Below are positions 1 through 6,596 of a stretch of 15,787 nucleotides of DNA, piece by piece (positions within the stretch are counted from its first letter, which is position 1; the number at the start of each line of letters is the position of its first letter). This DNA is from Proteobacteria bacterium UBA1278 (GTDB lineage: Bacteria > Pseudomonadota > Gammaproteobacteria > Comchoanobacterales > Comchoanobacteraceae). Below the pieces are notes generated by a model. That model was not told where the DNA came from and searched no databases. It was given only the letters and a program-made list of their open reading frames with translations. A program made the translations under genes and the position numbers. The stretch is from positions 1 through 15,787 of the forward strand of contig DBUY01000062.1 of assembly GCA_002308435.1 (NCBI GenBank), written 5' to 3'.

Positions 1-922
1 CATCAATACGTGCTAGTAATTGAAGATCGGCAACTGTTGGCTTTTTTATTTCTGAGATCTGCTTCACCACCGCGATATTGCGCTGATGACGCTGTTGTGA
101 CTGCCCCATTGATCGATGACTCTTTTTCTCTTCGACCTGAATAATACGCGCACATAGGTCTTTTTGTAGCGACTGGGCATCGATACCACGCAATTGGCTC
201 ACTGCTGATAAATCTGCTTGTTCAAGATTATCTTGATCGATCAATTGATCTAAGCCCGTACGGACTGCCTCATTTGATAGTGTGCTCAGCTTCTCTGATA
301 CCTGAGCCTGCTGCTGGCTTTTTCTAATATCACTGAGACGCTGCTTGATGATGGCGCTGGCTTCATATGTATTATCCTCCCACTCCCCAGCCTCCACACG
401 TGCTTGTAAGGCCTGGTTCACATCACTTGCTGGTGCAACCCGGTGACCACGTATTTTTGAAACCCATTGTGTAATCGAATTGAAAAATCTCGTGATAGGA
501 GTTGGTGGTGGCGGGTTAAACGTCTGATTAATCCAGTCTCTTTTTTTGACCAGTGCTGCTTCTGCTCGCGCTTCATCACTATCGTTTGATTGGCTGTTTA
601 TATCATCATTCGCGCTATTAAGTGCATGATTTGCACTGATCGCCGACAAAATAGATGTCTTCGGGTCATCGCTTTTAAACTCAGTGATGGGGACAATTTG
701 TGCGTCAGTTTTCTTTGTACCGAATTGTAATGCATTGAGCGAATTGACGACTTGTTCTGCTAGCTGATCAGCATCGACATTGTCTAATGCCAATTGCTCG
801 ATGAGCTGATCAATACACTGCTGTGTCTCGCTGGTGCGTTCCGGACGAATACTCCACAACACATTCTCAATCCACGCTAAGTCAATGGTATTTTCCTGAT
901 TTGATGATGGACTTTCTGGCAT
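1..922 (-). CDS. Hypothetical hydrophilic protein, C-terminus cut by window edge
   Basis: The reverse strand from 922 stays open for 307 codons to the left edge, so this is the N-terminal part of a longer protein. It begins MPESPSSNQENT at an ATG preceded by GGGAG eight bases upstream. I recognise no family. The protein is polar, rich in Gln, Ser, Asp and Ala, with no signal peptide or membrane segment. A proline patch (FNPPPPTPITRFF, about residues 144-156) separates an N-terminal part (about 1-140, with a low-complexity Ser/Asn/Asp stretch near 110-130) from a helical, Gln-rich part (about 175-307) that could form coiled coils. The gene starts 27 bases after phhB on the same strand, so the two probably share a transcript, but this gives no clue to its role. 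That it is a real gene is well supported by the long frame and ribosome site; its function is unknown. Confidence 0.75.
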   Translation of the reverse strand, partial: MPESPSSNQENTIDLAWIENVLWSIRPERTSETQQCIDQLIEQLALDNVDADQLAEQVVNSLNALQFGTKKTDAQIVPITEFKSDDPKTSILSAISANHALNSANDDINSQSNDSDEARAEAALVKKRDWINQTFNPPPPTPITRFFNSITQWVSKIRGHRVAPASDVNQALQARVEAGEWEDNTYEASAIIKQRLSDIRKSQQQAQVSEKLSTLSNEAVRTGLDQLIDQDNLEQADLSAVSQLRGIDAQSLQKDLCARIIQVEEKKSHRSMGQSQQRHQRNIAVVKQISEIKKPTVADLQLLARID

Positions 923-949
923 TCATACTCCCAATGATTACGCGTTCAC

Positions 950-1294
950 TTACTCTGAAACATGAATCAACGCATCCACTTTGCTAGCGCAGATAAAGTC
1001 ATTCTCGGTCATACCATCCAGTGCATGTGTGTTATAAGACACTGTACAGTCTGCGTAGCCAACCACGATATTGGGGTGATGGTTTTCCCCATGACTAATC
1101 CAAGCAACTGCGTTCACAAACGCAATGGCTTCAAAATGATCTTTGAACTGAAAATGGCGCATGATCAATCGTTGTTGTGTGTCATAGTGCCAGCCGTTAT
1201 CAATCATTTTCATATGTGTATTGATCTCTTTTTGCGTAAATCGCTGACCAATAGCTTCGCATGACTGACAGGATTTTTTTCTTAAGTCGCTCAT
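950..1294 (-). CDS. phhB: Pterin-4a-carbinolamine dehydratase
   Basis: This 114-residue protein matches the PCD/DCoH family in length and motifs. The family dehydrates 4a-hydroxytetrahydropterin to quinonoid dihydropterin, recycling the cofactor of aromatic amino acid hydroxylases in the cytoplasm. Visible signatures are the N-terminal CxxC (C9, C12) typical of bacterial PhhB, the segment F54-W65 resembling the family's helix, the active-site GENHHPN motif (H72, H73, P74), and a second conserved His in the NTHALDGMTENDF segment (H90). No phenylalanine hydroxylase gene lies in the window, so its partner is elsewhere or it acts in general pterin salvage, as is proposed for family members in organisms lacking the hydroxylase. 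No good Shine-Dalgarno precedes the ATG; a palindrome CAAATATTTG lies just upstream. It is followed at 27 bases by an unknown CDS on the same strand. Confidence 0.93.
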   Translation of the reverse strand: MSDLRKKSCQSCEAIGQRFTQKEINTHMKMIDNGWHYDTQQRLIMRHFQFKDHFEAIAFVNAVAWISHGENHHPNIVVGYADCTVSYNTHALDGMTENDFICASKVDALIHVSE

Positions 1295-1310
1295 AATTCA
1301 CAAATATTTG

Positions 1311-1338
1311 TTGCTGTATACTTTATATAGCTTATAAT
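1311..1338 (+). promoter_or_regulatory. Sigma-70-like promoter for the 1446/1846 genes
   Basis: TTGCTG (1311-1316) and a consensus TATAAT (1333-1338) are 16 bases apart. Transcription from here would give a leader of about 100 bases before the ATG at 1446. The -10 is perfect and the -35 matches only its first three bases. Confidence 0.5.
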
Positions 1339-1343
1339 GCCCA
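1315..1343 (-). promoter_or_regulatory. Weak sigma-70-like promoter for phhB
   Basis: Read on the minus strand, TGGGCA (1338-1343) is followed after 17 bases by TATACA (1315-1320), with the phhB ATG 20 bases further on. Both boxes are only moderate matches. The boxes overlap those of the divergent promoter that serves the plus-strand genes. Confidence 0.35.
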
Positions 1344-1445
1344 TTTTTACCGTTTTTTGGGCTGTACTTTGTAATGATTCATAAATTCCAGCGGAAAGTC
1401 TGATACTGAGCTATATGTCAAACAACCTTATCTAGGAAACTTAAT

Positions 1446-1835
1446 ATGTTAAAATTACTCGCCCTGATCTTTATGTTGATTGTATTAATCAAGGTTGTCT
1501 CGTTTATGGTATTTCCCGACGAGACCATTGACTTCACTGAGCAAACATACGCACATATAGAAAAATACGGTATGATTTTGCAAGGCGCTGTTATCGCATT
1601 AGCCATTATTGTTGGCGCGCTACTATCCATGATGATTGGTTTTTATACGATGATCGTCGCCGGTTGGTTTTGGTCGTTATTCTACTCAACTTTTCTCATA
1701 CCACTTGTGCTTGAATCTATTAAAAATCAGCGCTTTAAAGCCAGCCTGCTTTCAGATGAGTTAAAACACCAACTGATGGTGTCTTGTATATTCGTGGTTT
1801 GTTTGTGTGTATTGACGATTGCGCTTCTAATTTAA
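1446..1835 (+). CDS. Small integral membrane protein, unknown function
   Basis: This 129-residue protein is mostly hydrophobic, and I do not recognise a family. Four likely membrane segments lie at about residues 3-22, 43-65, 67-89 and 109-128. The loop between the first two (about 24-42) is acidic and polar, and the loop between the third and fourth (about 91-108) is basic and polar, so under the positive-inside rule the latter is probably cytoplasmic. The ATG is preceded by AGGA with 8-base spacing, which supports this start. The next gene begins 10 bases after the stop, and its ribosome site overlaps the stop region, so the two are almost certainly cotranscribed and perhaps translationally coupled. 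The inner membrane is the likely location; the function is unknown. Confidence 0.75.
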   Translation: MLKLLALIFMLIVLIKVVSFMVFPDETIDFTEQTYAHIEKYGMILQGAVIALAIIVGALLSMMIGFYTMIVAGWFWSLFYSTFLIPLVLESIKNQRFKASLLSDELKHQLMVSCIFVVCLCVLTIALLI

Positions 1836-1845
1836 GGATCATATC

Positions 1846-2235
1846 ATGGCCCGAAGTCATGTTCTTGAGTTGATCTGTGTGTACGACAGCGACCGTACTT
1901 GGTGGACTCGTTATTGTGCCCTACGTGGCCGAGTTGTTTTTTCAAAACCATGCAGCCTTTCTGAGCTGACAACGTTGAATGATCACCCTCACCCATCCTG
2001 GCAGCAATATCTCGCTGCGAGCCCAGTACCGATCACATGTCTTGCAAAAAATGCAGTCAGTAATGATCTGCATTATCTAGTTCGTGACAACACGCCCAGT
2101 GTGATTGCTCGATGTTCTCATCACCAGCTCATTCGTCTCTTATCATCTGATCAGATTGAGGCTTGCTACGGTGATCTTCGCCAATTTGATCAACAGCTAC
2201 ATGCTGCTATTGAGCGTAAATTTCTTTCGATTTGA
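1846..2235 (+). CDS. Small soluble hypothetical protein
   Basis: This 129-residue protein has no signal peptide or membrane segment. The ATG follows AAGG at 8-base spacing. I do not recognise a family with confidence. The N-terminal stretch (VYDSDRTWWTRYC, residues 12-24, then a short beta-like VVFSK) loosely recalls the start of DCC/DUF393 thiol-disulfide proteins (xxYDGDCxxC), but the two defining cysteines are absent, so a redox role is not supported. The rest (about 50-129) is polar and helical, with several His residues and a C-terminal basic/hydrophobic tail. It lies immediately behind the membrane protein gene at 1446 and ahead of a double terminator, so those two genes form a closed two-gene operon and may act together. 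Confidence 0.72.
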   Translation: MARSHVLELICVYDSDRTWWTRYCALRGRVVFSKPCSLSELTTLNDHPHPSWQQYLAASPVPITCLAKNAVSNDLHYLVRDNTPSVIARCSHHQLIRLLSSDQIEACYGDLRQFDQQLHAAIERKFLSI

Positions 2236-2266
2236 ACTAGAAAATGACTTGCTCGTTGTCTTTCTC

Positions 2267-2318
2267 AGCGCCGTAACGGCGTTAATTTTCTATCATCTGT
2301 TAGATGATTAATTTTTTT
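2267..2318 (+). terminator. Tandem intrinsic terminator hairpins after the 1446-2235 operon
   Basis: Two hairpins follow the stop at 2235. The first has arms CGCCG (2269-2273) and CGGCG (2277-2281) with a TAA loop, extendable by an A-T and a G-T pair, followed by TTAATTTT. The second has arms ATCATCT (2292-2298) and AGATGAT (2302-2308) with loop GTT, followed by TAATTTTTTT. The second U-tract is strong though its stem is AT-rich. Confidence 0.65.
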
Positions 2319-2330
2319 GAAAAAAATCAA

Positions 2331-2359
2331 TTGCAGAATCGTAAATTTCATGCTAAATA
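2331..2359 (+). promoter_or_regulatory. Sigma-70 promoter for the MFS pair
   Basis: TTGCAG (2331-2336) and TAAATA (2354-2359) are separated by 17 bases, and TGC directly before the -10 makes it an extended -10 site. It lies just after the terminator of the preceding operon and about 38 bases before the ATG at 2398. Confidence 0.55.
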
Positions 2360-2397
2360 AACACTGTTGATTAACCCGATTATTGGTGTACAGGTTT

Positions 2398-3606
2398 ATG
2401 TTGAGCAGTAAAGCTTCATCGTTTTCTATATTTGTGATCATTTGCATTATTGCGAGCGTGCCATCTATATCTTCAGATATCTTTGTCCCATCAATACCGG
2501 CTATCTCTCAGCACTTCGCTGTGAGCATGGATAAAATCCAATTAACCATATCAACATTGATGTGTAGCTTCGCAATCTCGCAACTGATCTACGGCCCAGT
2601 ATCAGCTGCCTATGGTCGTAAATACCCACTCCTGTTTGGCCTGGTCCTTGTCTGTGCTGGCACTGTGATCTGCAGTTATGCGCAGTCGATTCAGATGCTG
2701 ACATTCGGTCAAATTTTGGAGGGGTTTGGACTCGGTAGCTGCTCGCTATATCGTGCCATGCTCAGAGATTGTTATGACGGTAAGGAGCTGCGCATCAAGA
2801 GTGGAACGGCAAATCTTATCATGACGCTGTTTATTCCTGCTGCGCCAATGATTGGGGGGTTACTTCAGGACTTTATCGGATGGCAAGCAAACTTTGTGTT
2901 TTTAGCCATACTCAGTTTGGTCTGTATTTTACTGGTCATGTCTATTCCAGAAACCAACTTGCATCGCAACCCAGATCAATTGTCACCACCCTACGTCATT
3001 AAAGTGTACCACTTGTTGTTGACGCACAATGCTTTTGTTGGTTATTCGTTGTGTTCTATGCTTGCCATGGCAGGCTATTTTGCCTGGGTTTTAACGATAC
3101 CTCTATACATCATCAATTATCTTCACTTTAGTCCAGCGGATCTGGGTCTCGGCATGCTGCTGGTCAGTGCCTTTAGTATTTTTGTTGGGGGTAGCCTGAA
3201 TCATTATCTCGCCCATCGATACAGCACAGAATCTATTCTCGTTGCTGCATGGATTTATTTAGCCGTTATCTCGTGCTTTCCCATCATGCTCTATCTTTGG
3301 TTGGACTTTCAGGCAATCTGGCTGTACGCAATGATGGGTCTCTATTTTTTTGGCACAGCCTTTTTGTGGCCGAATCTCTTTACCAAAGCCTTTGCCCCTT
3401 TCCAACACCTCTCGGGTCAAGCTGGATCTTTATATGGTAATGCGCAAACTATGGGGGGGTTTTTTGCTGCCTTACTCATGGGTGCGACGAGCGAAAGTAA
3501 TCCTTTTGGACTTTGTGTGATCTTGATTGTAGTGAATTTGCTCTCTTTGCTGCTCTACTTCTTGATCATTGCACCCCATCAACGTCATATTCAACCTCAT
3601 ATTTAG
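2398..3606 (+). CDS. Bcr/CflA-type MFS transporter, first of a tandem pair
   Basis: This 402-residue protein has the twelve-segment hydrophobic pattern and length of DHA1 exporters of the Bcr/CflA group, proton-driven pumps of small molecules in the inner membrane. Visible signatures are SSDIFVPSIP near residues 25-34 (family: S-x-D-x-Y-x-P), a motif A equivalent GPVSAAYGRKYPL at 66-78, and EGFGLGSCSLYRAMLRDCY, corresponding to the family's QAxGxx..RAxxRDxY. Motif A is degenerate: the usual Asp and the following Arg are both Ala, whereas the neighbouring paralog keeps SDRFGRR. I chose the ATG at 2398 over a TTG 15 bases upstream because ATG is the stronger codon and gives a typical N-terminus; the ribosome site (ACAGG) is weak either way. 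The stop is 12 bases before the second transporter. The substrate cannot be read from sequence. Confidence 0.88.
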   Translation: MLSSKASSFSIFVIICIIASVPSISSDIFVPSIPAISQHFAVSMDKIQLTISTLMCSFAISQLIYGPVSAAYGRKYPLLFGLVLVCAGTVICSYAQSIQMLTFGQILEGFGLGSCSLYRAMLRDCYDGKELRIKSGTANLIMTLFIPAAPMIGGLLQDFIGWQANFVFLAILSLVCILLVMSIPETNLHRNPDQLSPPYVIKVYHLLLTHNAFVGYSLCSMLAMAGYFAWVLTIPLYIINYLHFSPADLGLGMLLVSAFSIFVGGSLNHYLAHRYSTESILVAAWIYLAVISCFPIMLYLWLDFQAIWLYAMMGLYFFGTAFLWPNLFTKAFAPFQHLSGQAGSLYGNAQTMGGFFAALLMGATSESNPFGLCVILIVVNLLSLLLYFLIIAPHQRHIQPHI

Positions 3607-3618
3607 CGGACTATCACT

Positions 3619-4872
3619 ATGCGCTGGCGACTTTCAAAATGGCTGACAATTGGACTCATGATTCCACTGGTCTCTGCATACTCGTTTTCCTTAGACCTTT
3701 ATGTTCCTCTCTTGCCAACGATTCAATCGTCTCTGGATGTCTCTCGTATGGATATGCAGCTAACCAATAGCCTTTTCATGCTATTTTGTGGTGCAGGGCA
3801 ATTACTATTTGGCCCTACAAGTGACCGATTCGGGCGTCGACCAGTTTTATTTGCGAGTCTTATTATTACATTGATAGCGAATATGATCTGCTTCACGACC
3901 GAGTGGTATCGCCTATTTTTATTTGGAAAGGTACTACAAGCTATTGGCGCCTGTGGCACTTACCTAACTTGCTTCGCAACCGTGCGAGATCTCTATACCA
4001 ATCCTGAAAAAAGTACGGAAATGTTTAGCTATCTCAATATCGCAAACTCTGTCTCTGCTATTATTGCGCCCTCTATCGGCACTCAGCTGGGTAAGGCATT
4101 TGGCTGGCCGAGTATTTTTCTCATCTTATTCATGTATGCGGCACTCGCCTTAGTTGCTTGTATCCTACTATATGTTGAAACTGCACCGCCATCTCAACCG
4201 GAAAACCGTCGCGTATTGTCGAACTACTGGCGAGTTTTCACCCATATTAACTATCAGGTATACACCCTACCAGCTGCACTAGGCATTGGTAGTTTTTTTG
4301 CCTACTATTCAATTTCCCCCTACCTCTATCAGCAAACCTTTGGGCTATCTAAAATGGTCTACAGTGTTTTATATGGCTCTGCAGGTCTGACCTTTTTTAT
4401 CGGTAGCTATACCTGTGGCCGCTTGGTGACCTGGATCGGTATCGTTCGGACAATGTCACTTGGGCTTGCCTTTCATGCATTAGGTTGTGTCTTAGTAATG
4501 CTCAGTGTTGGATTTCCAGATATTTCACAACTTGCGATCACCCATCTGGGTGCCCTATCAATGATATGGGGGGCTGCATTAATGGTCAGCTCTGGTATCG
4601 GTGGCACAATGGCACCGTTTGAGGATATTGCAGGTTCGGCGTTCGCGCTCATCAGTGCTTACAAATTTTTAATGTGCTATGTCCTAGGCGAGATCGTGAT
4701 GGCGTTGTATGATCAGAGTGCCTTTCCGCTCGGCGCCTTGCTACTTGGGCTGAATTTATTTTCCGCGCTGATTATTTTCGTTTACCGGGCTCGACTTGTC
4801 ACAGCTATTCCCAATGTTCGACCGACAGCTGTGCTTACCGAAATGGCAAAAAATATGAATAACTCAGTGTAG
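3619..4872 (+). CDS. Bcr/CflA-type MFS transporter, second of a tandem pair
   Basis: This 417-residue protein is a clear Bcr/CflA-family DHA1 transporter. It shows FSLDLYVPLLPTI at residues 23-35 (conserved Asp26), QLTNSLFM..GAGQLLFGPTSDRFGRRPVLF with intact motif A at about 65-77, and LQAIGACGTYL..ATVRDLY at about 106-126 (conserved Arg-Asp). Twelve membrane helices are expected, with a polar central loop near 190-205. It starts 12 bases after the first transporter with no strong ribosome site, so it is probably coupled to it. The pair may be two separate exporters or a functional heteropair; single-gene Bcr/CflA pumps are the rule. The 3' end overlaps the convergent gene at 4864 by 9 bases. 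The substrate is unknown; drug or metabolite efflux is the family role. Confidence 0.9.
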   Translation: MRWRLSKWLTIGLMIPLVSAYSFSLDLYVPLLPTIQSSLDVSRMDMQLTNSLFMLFCGAGQLLFGPTSDRFGRRPVLFASLIITLIANMICFTTEWYRLFLFGKVLQAIGACGTYLTCFATVRDLYTNPEKSTEMFSYLNIANSVSAIIAPSIGTQLGKAFGWPSIFLILFMYAALALVACILLYVETAPPSQPENRRVLSNYWRVFTHINYQVYTLPAALGIGSFFAYYSISPYLYQQTFGLSKMVYSVLYGSAGLTFFIGSYTCGRLVTWIGIVRTMSLGLAFHALGCVLVMLSVGFPDISQLAITHLGALSMIWGAALMVSSGIGGTMAPFEDIAGSAFALISAYKFLMCYVLGEIVMALYDQSAFPLGALLLGLNLFSALIIFVYRARLVTAIPNVRPTAVLTEMAKNMNNSV

Positions 4873-5871
4873 TGATGTTGGAAGTAGCTCAGTGCTACAC
4901 AAGTTTTTGCCGTATGTTTGGCTTAAACAGGTCGATACTGCTCGTGTTGTCTCCTGCAATGCCTTACTATGCTCAGGTTGTACTGTGGTACAATTTGTGA
5001 ATAAACATCCTGAGGTAGCTAATTGCCTAAGGTGATCTAACGATGATGTCATCATTTGTCCAGCATAGATTGGCGCCATCATCACATTGATCATATTTCT
5101 GGGTCGAATTGTCCACAGTGGTAAAAATAATAATCGGGCGACTGGTATGATTTGGTATATATTCCAGATACTACGGGCGACATAGAGACCTTCTGTGGTT
5201 TTCCTGCCAGGCTCTGATGTTGCTACTGTCATTGTCTTGATAGTTTGCGGTATTGCCTGATCAATTTTATCGCATATACCCATACCGTAGGCTGCAAATG
5301 GTAGGATGGTGGCGATTGATACCAGTGCCGGCACATAATCTGCAACCACTTTGTTTGCCGCCGTAACTAAGCAAGACATAGCCATGAGAATGCTGTATTT
5401 TCTCAGGTCGGCTGCGAGATATTCATAGCGCTGTTGATGCTTACATTGTTGTAACTCTCGTGCCTGATGATCGCAAACGAGCCTCTCAACGGATTCAAAG
5501 CTTTTTGTCAGTTGATTGATACGATTTCGATTGTCCAATAAATGGCCGATGTATTCGTCGACAGATGCAGTAGTTAGTTCGCGCAAATGCTCTATTTGAT
5601 CAGATAAGATAAAATAGTTATCCCGCCGATGAGAACTGTGATTTAAGTGCGTGTTGATTGGATCACGAATCTCATCAAGAGCATTTAGGAGCGGCCTGAC
5701 TGTATCGTTGATCCACTGCTCAACTGGCTGTTCAATCAGGCTCAGCTGTTCTCGAGATAGGACTACTGGGTCTTGTTGGGACTTGTGAGGTTGAATCAAT
5801 TGACCAAGTAACTCAGCATCATGAGGTGCGACTAGACTCAGTAGCGCGATTATCGACTGATTTGTGGTCAT
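4864..5871 (-). CDS. Hypothetical membrane protein with N-terminal SQQD module
   Basis: This 335-residue protein is of no family I recognise. Residues 1-160 are polar and helical, likely coiled coil at about 85-158. Two long hydrophobic regions follow (about 160-200 and 236-275), each long enough for one or two membrane spans, and then a polar, Cys-containing tail. Residues 31-72 align without gaps to residues 28-69 of the product of the neighbouring gene at 6069-6509: 12 of 42 identities, including SQQD, Trp53/50 and Pro60/57. The ATG has GGAG at 8-base spacing. A probable promoter lies at 5913-5942, so it can be expressed separately from the upstream neighbour. Its stop overlaps the convergent MFS gene by 9 bases. 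A membrane-anchored partner or divergent relative of the 6069 product is the simplest reading; function unknown. Confidence 0.72.
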   Translation of the reverse strand: MTTNQSIIALLSLVAPHDAELLGQLIQPHKSQQDPVVLSREQLSLIEQPVEQWINDTVRPLLNALDEIRDPINTHLNHSSHRRDNYFILSDQIEHLRELTTASVDEYIGHLLDNRNRINQLTKSFESVERLVCDHQARELQQCKHQQRYEYLAADLRKYSILMAMSCLVTAANKVVADYVPALVSIATILPFAAYGMGICDKIDQAIPQTIKTMTVATSEPGRKTTEGLYVARSIWNIYQIIPVARLLFLPLWTIRPRNMINVMMAPIYAGQMMTSSLDHLRQLATSGCLFTNCTTVQPEHSKALQETTRAVSTCLSQTYGKNLCSTELLPTSLH

Positions 5872-5912
5872 CGAGTGTTCTCCATGATTTATTATATGTC
5901 TATACTATTGAT

Positions 5913-5942
5913 ATTTTATCACATTATTGCGCACAATTTCAA
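5913..5942 (-). promoter_or_regulatory. Sigma-70 promoter for the 4864-5871 gene
   Basis: Read on the minus strand, TTGAAA (5937-5942) and TAAAAT (5913-5918) are 18 bases apart, with the ATG at 5871 about 40 bases on. A 6-bp hairpin (5946-5960) ends just upstream of the -35. Confidence 0.55.
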
Positions 5943-5945
5943 GTC

Positions 5946-5960
5946 GTTCTGCCTCAGAAC
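5946..5960. repeat. Short inverted repeat beside the -35 box
   Basis: GTTCTG (5946-5951) and CAGAAC (5955-5960) are perfect inverted arms around a CCT loop. No U-tract follows on either strand. The site ends four bases from the predicted -35 of the 4864-5871 gene, so it could be an operator or the tip of a transcript end from the 6069-6509 gene. Confidence 0.5.
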
Positions 5961-6009
5961 AGGTGCAGTGCAGAATTGATCGGTTTGATCTTTGAATTGA
6001 TGGCGCCGC

Positions 6010-6035
6010 CCAGTATGTTGCACAGTGCATACTGG
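6010..6035. repeat. Inverted repeat with 8-bp perfect arms
   Basis: CCAGTATG (6010-6017) and CATACTGG (6028-6035) are perfect inverted arms around a 10-base centre that itself contains TGCA...TGCA pairing potential. It lies between two minus-strand unknown genes and is not followed by a U-tract. It could be a regulator binding site, an mRNA-stabilising hairpin or a terminator helper. Confidence 0.6.
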
Positions 6036-6050
6036 TCATTGGTTACTTCT

Positions 6051-6064
6051 CTGACTTGAGTCAG
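6051..6064. repeat. Short inverted repeat after the 6069-6509 stop codon
   Basis: CTGAC and GTCAG arms (6051-6055 and 6060-6064) enclose a four-base loop, five bases beyond the stop of the 6069 gene. No U-tract is seen, so it is at best a weak 3'-end hairpin. Confidence 0.4.
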
Positions 6065-6068
6065 TCGC

Positions 6069-6509
6069 CTAACGTAACATAAAGACTTCCTGGAGATCGT
6101 TATTCTCTATACCAACACTGTAGTCTTGAAATAGTCTGTGCGCCATATGTATGTACATCACTGATTTTGAGAGTTTCTGTGCTTTATCACCATCATTGAG
6201 TAGTATTTGAAAACCGGCTCTATCCATGGCAACTTCGGCAATAAATTTCAGAGCAATCAGTAATTTGTTGACTGCATCATCACTTTTAATCACGATATCA
6301 GTGATCTCGTCTTTGTGCTCCTCTACATCTTGCCTGATGGGTGCAAACTCCTCCAGCCACCAATGACTAGCACTCTCGTATAAGCGTTCAGTATCCTCGT
6401 GGCTAATCTCAACGCTATCTTGCTGACTGTTTACAGGTGTAATAGTGATCGTTTTCACCATTTCACAGACATTGACTAGGGTAAATAGACATTCAAAACG
6501 CACAATCAC
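6069..6509 (-). CDS. Small hypothetical protein sharing the SQQD module
   Basis: This 146-residue protein begins at GTG (6509), chosen because AAGGAG lies 9 bases upstream. An internal ATG (6461, giving 130 residues, MVKTITITPV) has no ribosome site, though it would remove an odd Cys/Phe-rich leader (MIVRFECLFTLVNVCE). No family is recognised. The protein is acidic and helical; residues 28-69 (NSQQDSVEIS... to the EEHKDEI segment) align gap-free to residues 31-72 of the product of 4864-5871. After the module comes an amphipathic, helical C-terminal half (about 75-130) with no obvious membrane span. It starts 87 bases after lon on the same strand and no clear terminator is visible between them, so it may be transcribed with lon. 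The function is unknown; a soluble counterpart to the membrane-associated neighbour is a reasonable guess. Confidence 0.72.
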   Translation of the reverse strand: MIVRFECLFTLVNVCEMVKTITITPVNSQQDSVEISHEDTERLYESASHWWLEEFAPIRQDVEEHKDEITDIVIKSDDAVNKLLIALKFIAEVAMDRAGFQILLNDGDKAQKLSKSVMYIHMAHRLFQDYSVGIENNDLQEVFMLR

Positions 6510-6518
6510 TGTTATTTT

Positions 6519-6524
6519 CTCCTT
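6519..6524 (-). promoter_or_regulatory. Ribosome binding site deciding the GTG start at 6509
   Basis: AAGGAG on the minus strand sits nine bases before GTG at 6509. The competing ATG at 6461 is preceded by TCTGTGAA, with no Shine-Dalgarno, so the GTG start is preferred. Confidence 0.65.
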
Positions 6525-6596
6525 AAATGGTGATGGGTTGATTTTTTGTTGTGTATTATTGATCTATCCTTTGCTCGTGGACAGATTTGATGTTTT

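Noticed and set aside
962..1264. Open frame on the plus strand opposite phhB
   Set aside because: It is fully antisense to a gene with clear family motifs and has no ribosome site or recognisable content.
2383..2397. TTG start giving a five-residue longer first MFS protein
   Set aside because: The ATG at 2398 is a better start codon and fits the usual family N-terminus; neither has a strong ribosome site.
5826..6059. 77-codon plus-strand frame in the 5872-6068 gap
   Set aside because: It begins inside the opposite gene, has no ribosome site, and its gap portion is explained better by a promoter and inverted repeats.
6459..6461. ATG start for the 6069 gene
   Set aside because: No Shine-Dalgarno precedes it, while AAGGAG sits at good spacing before the GTG at 6509.
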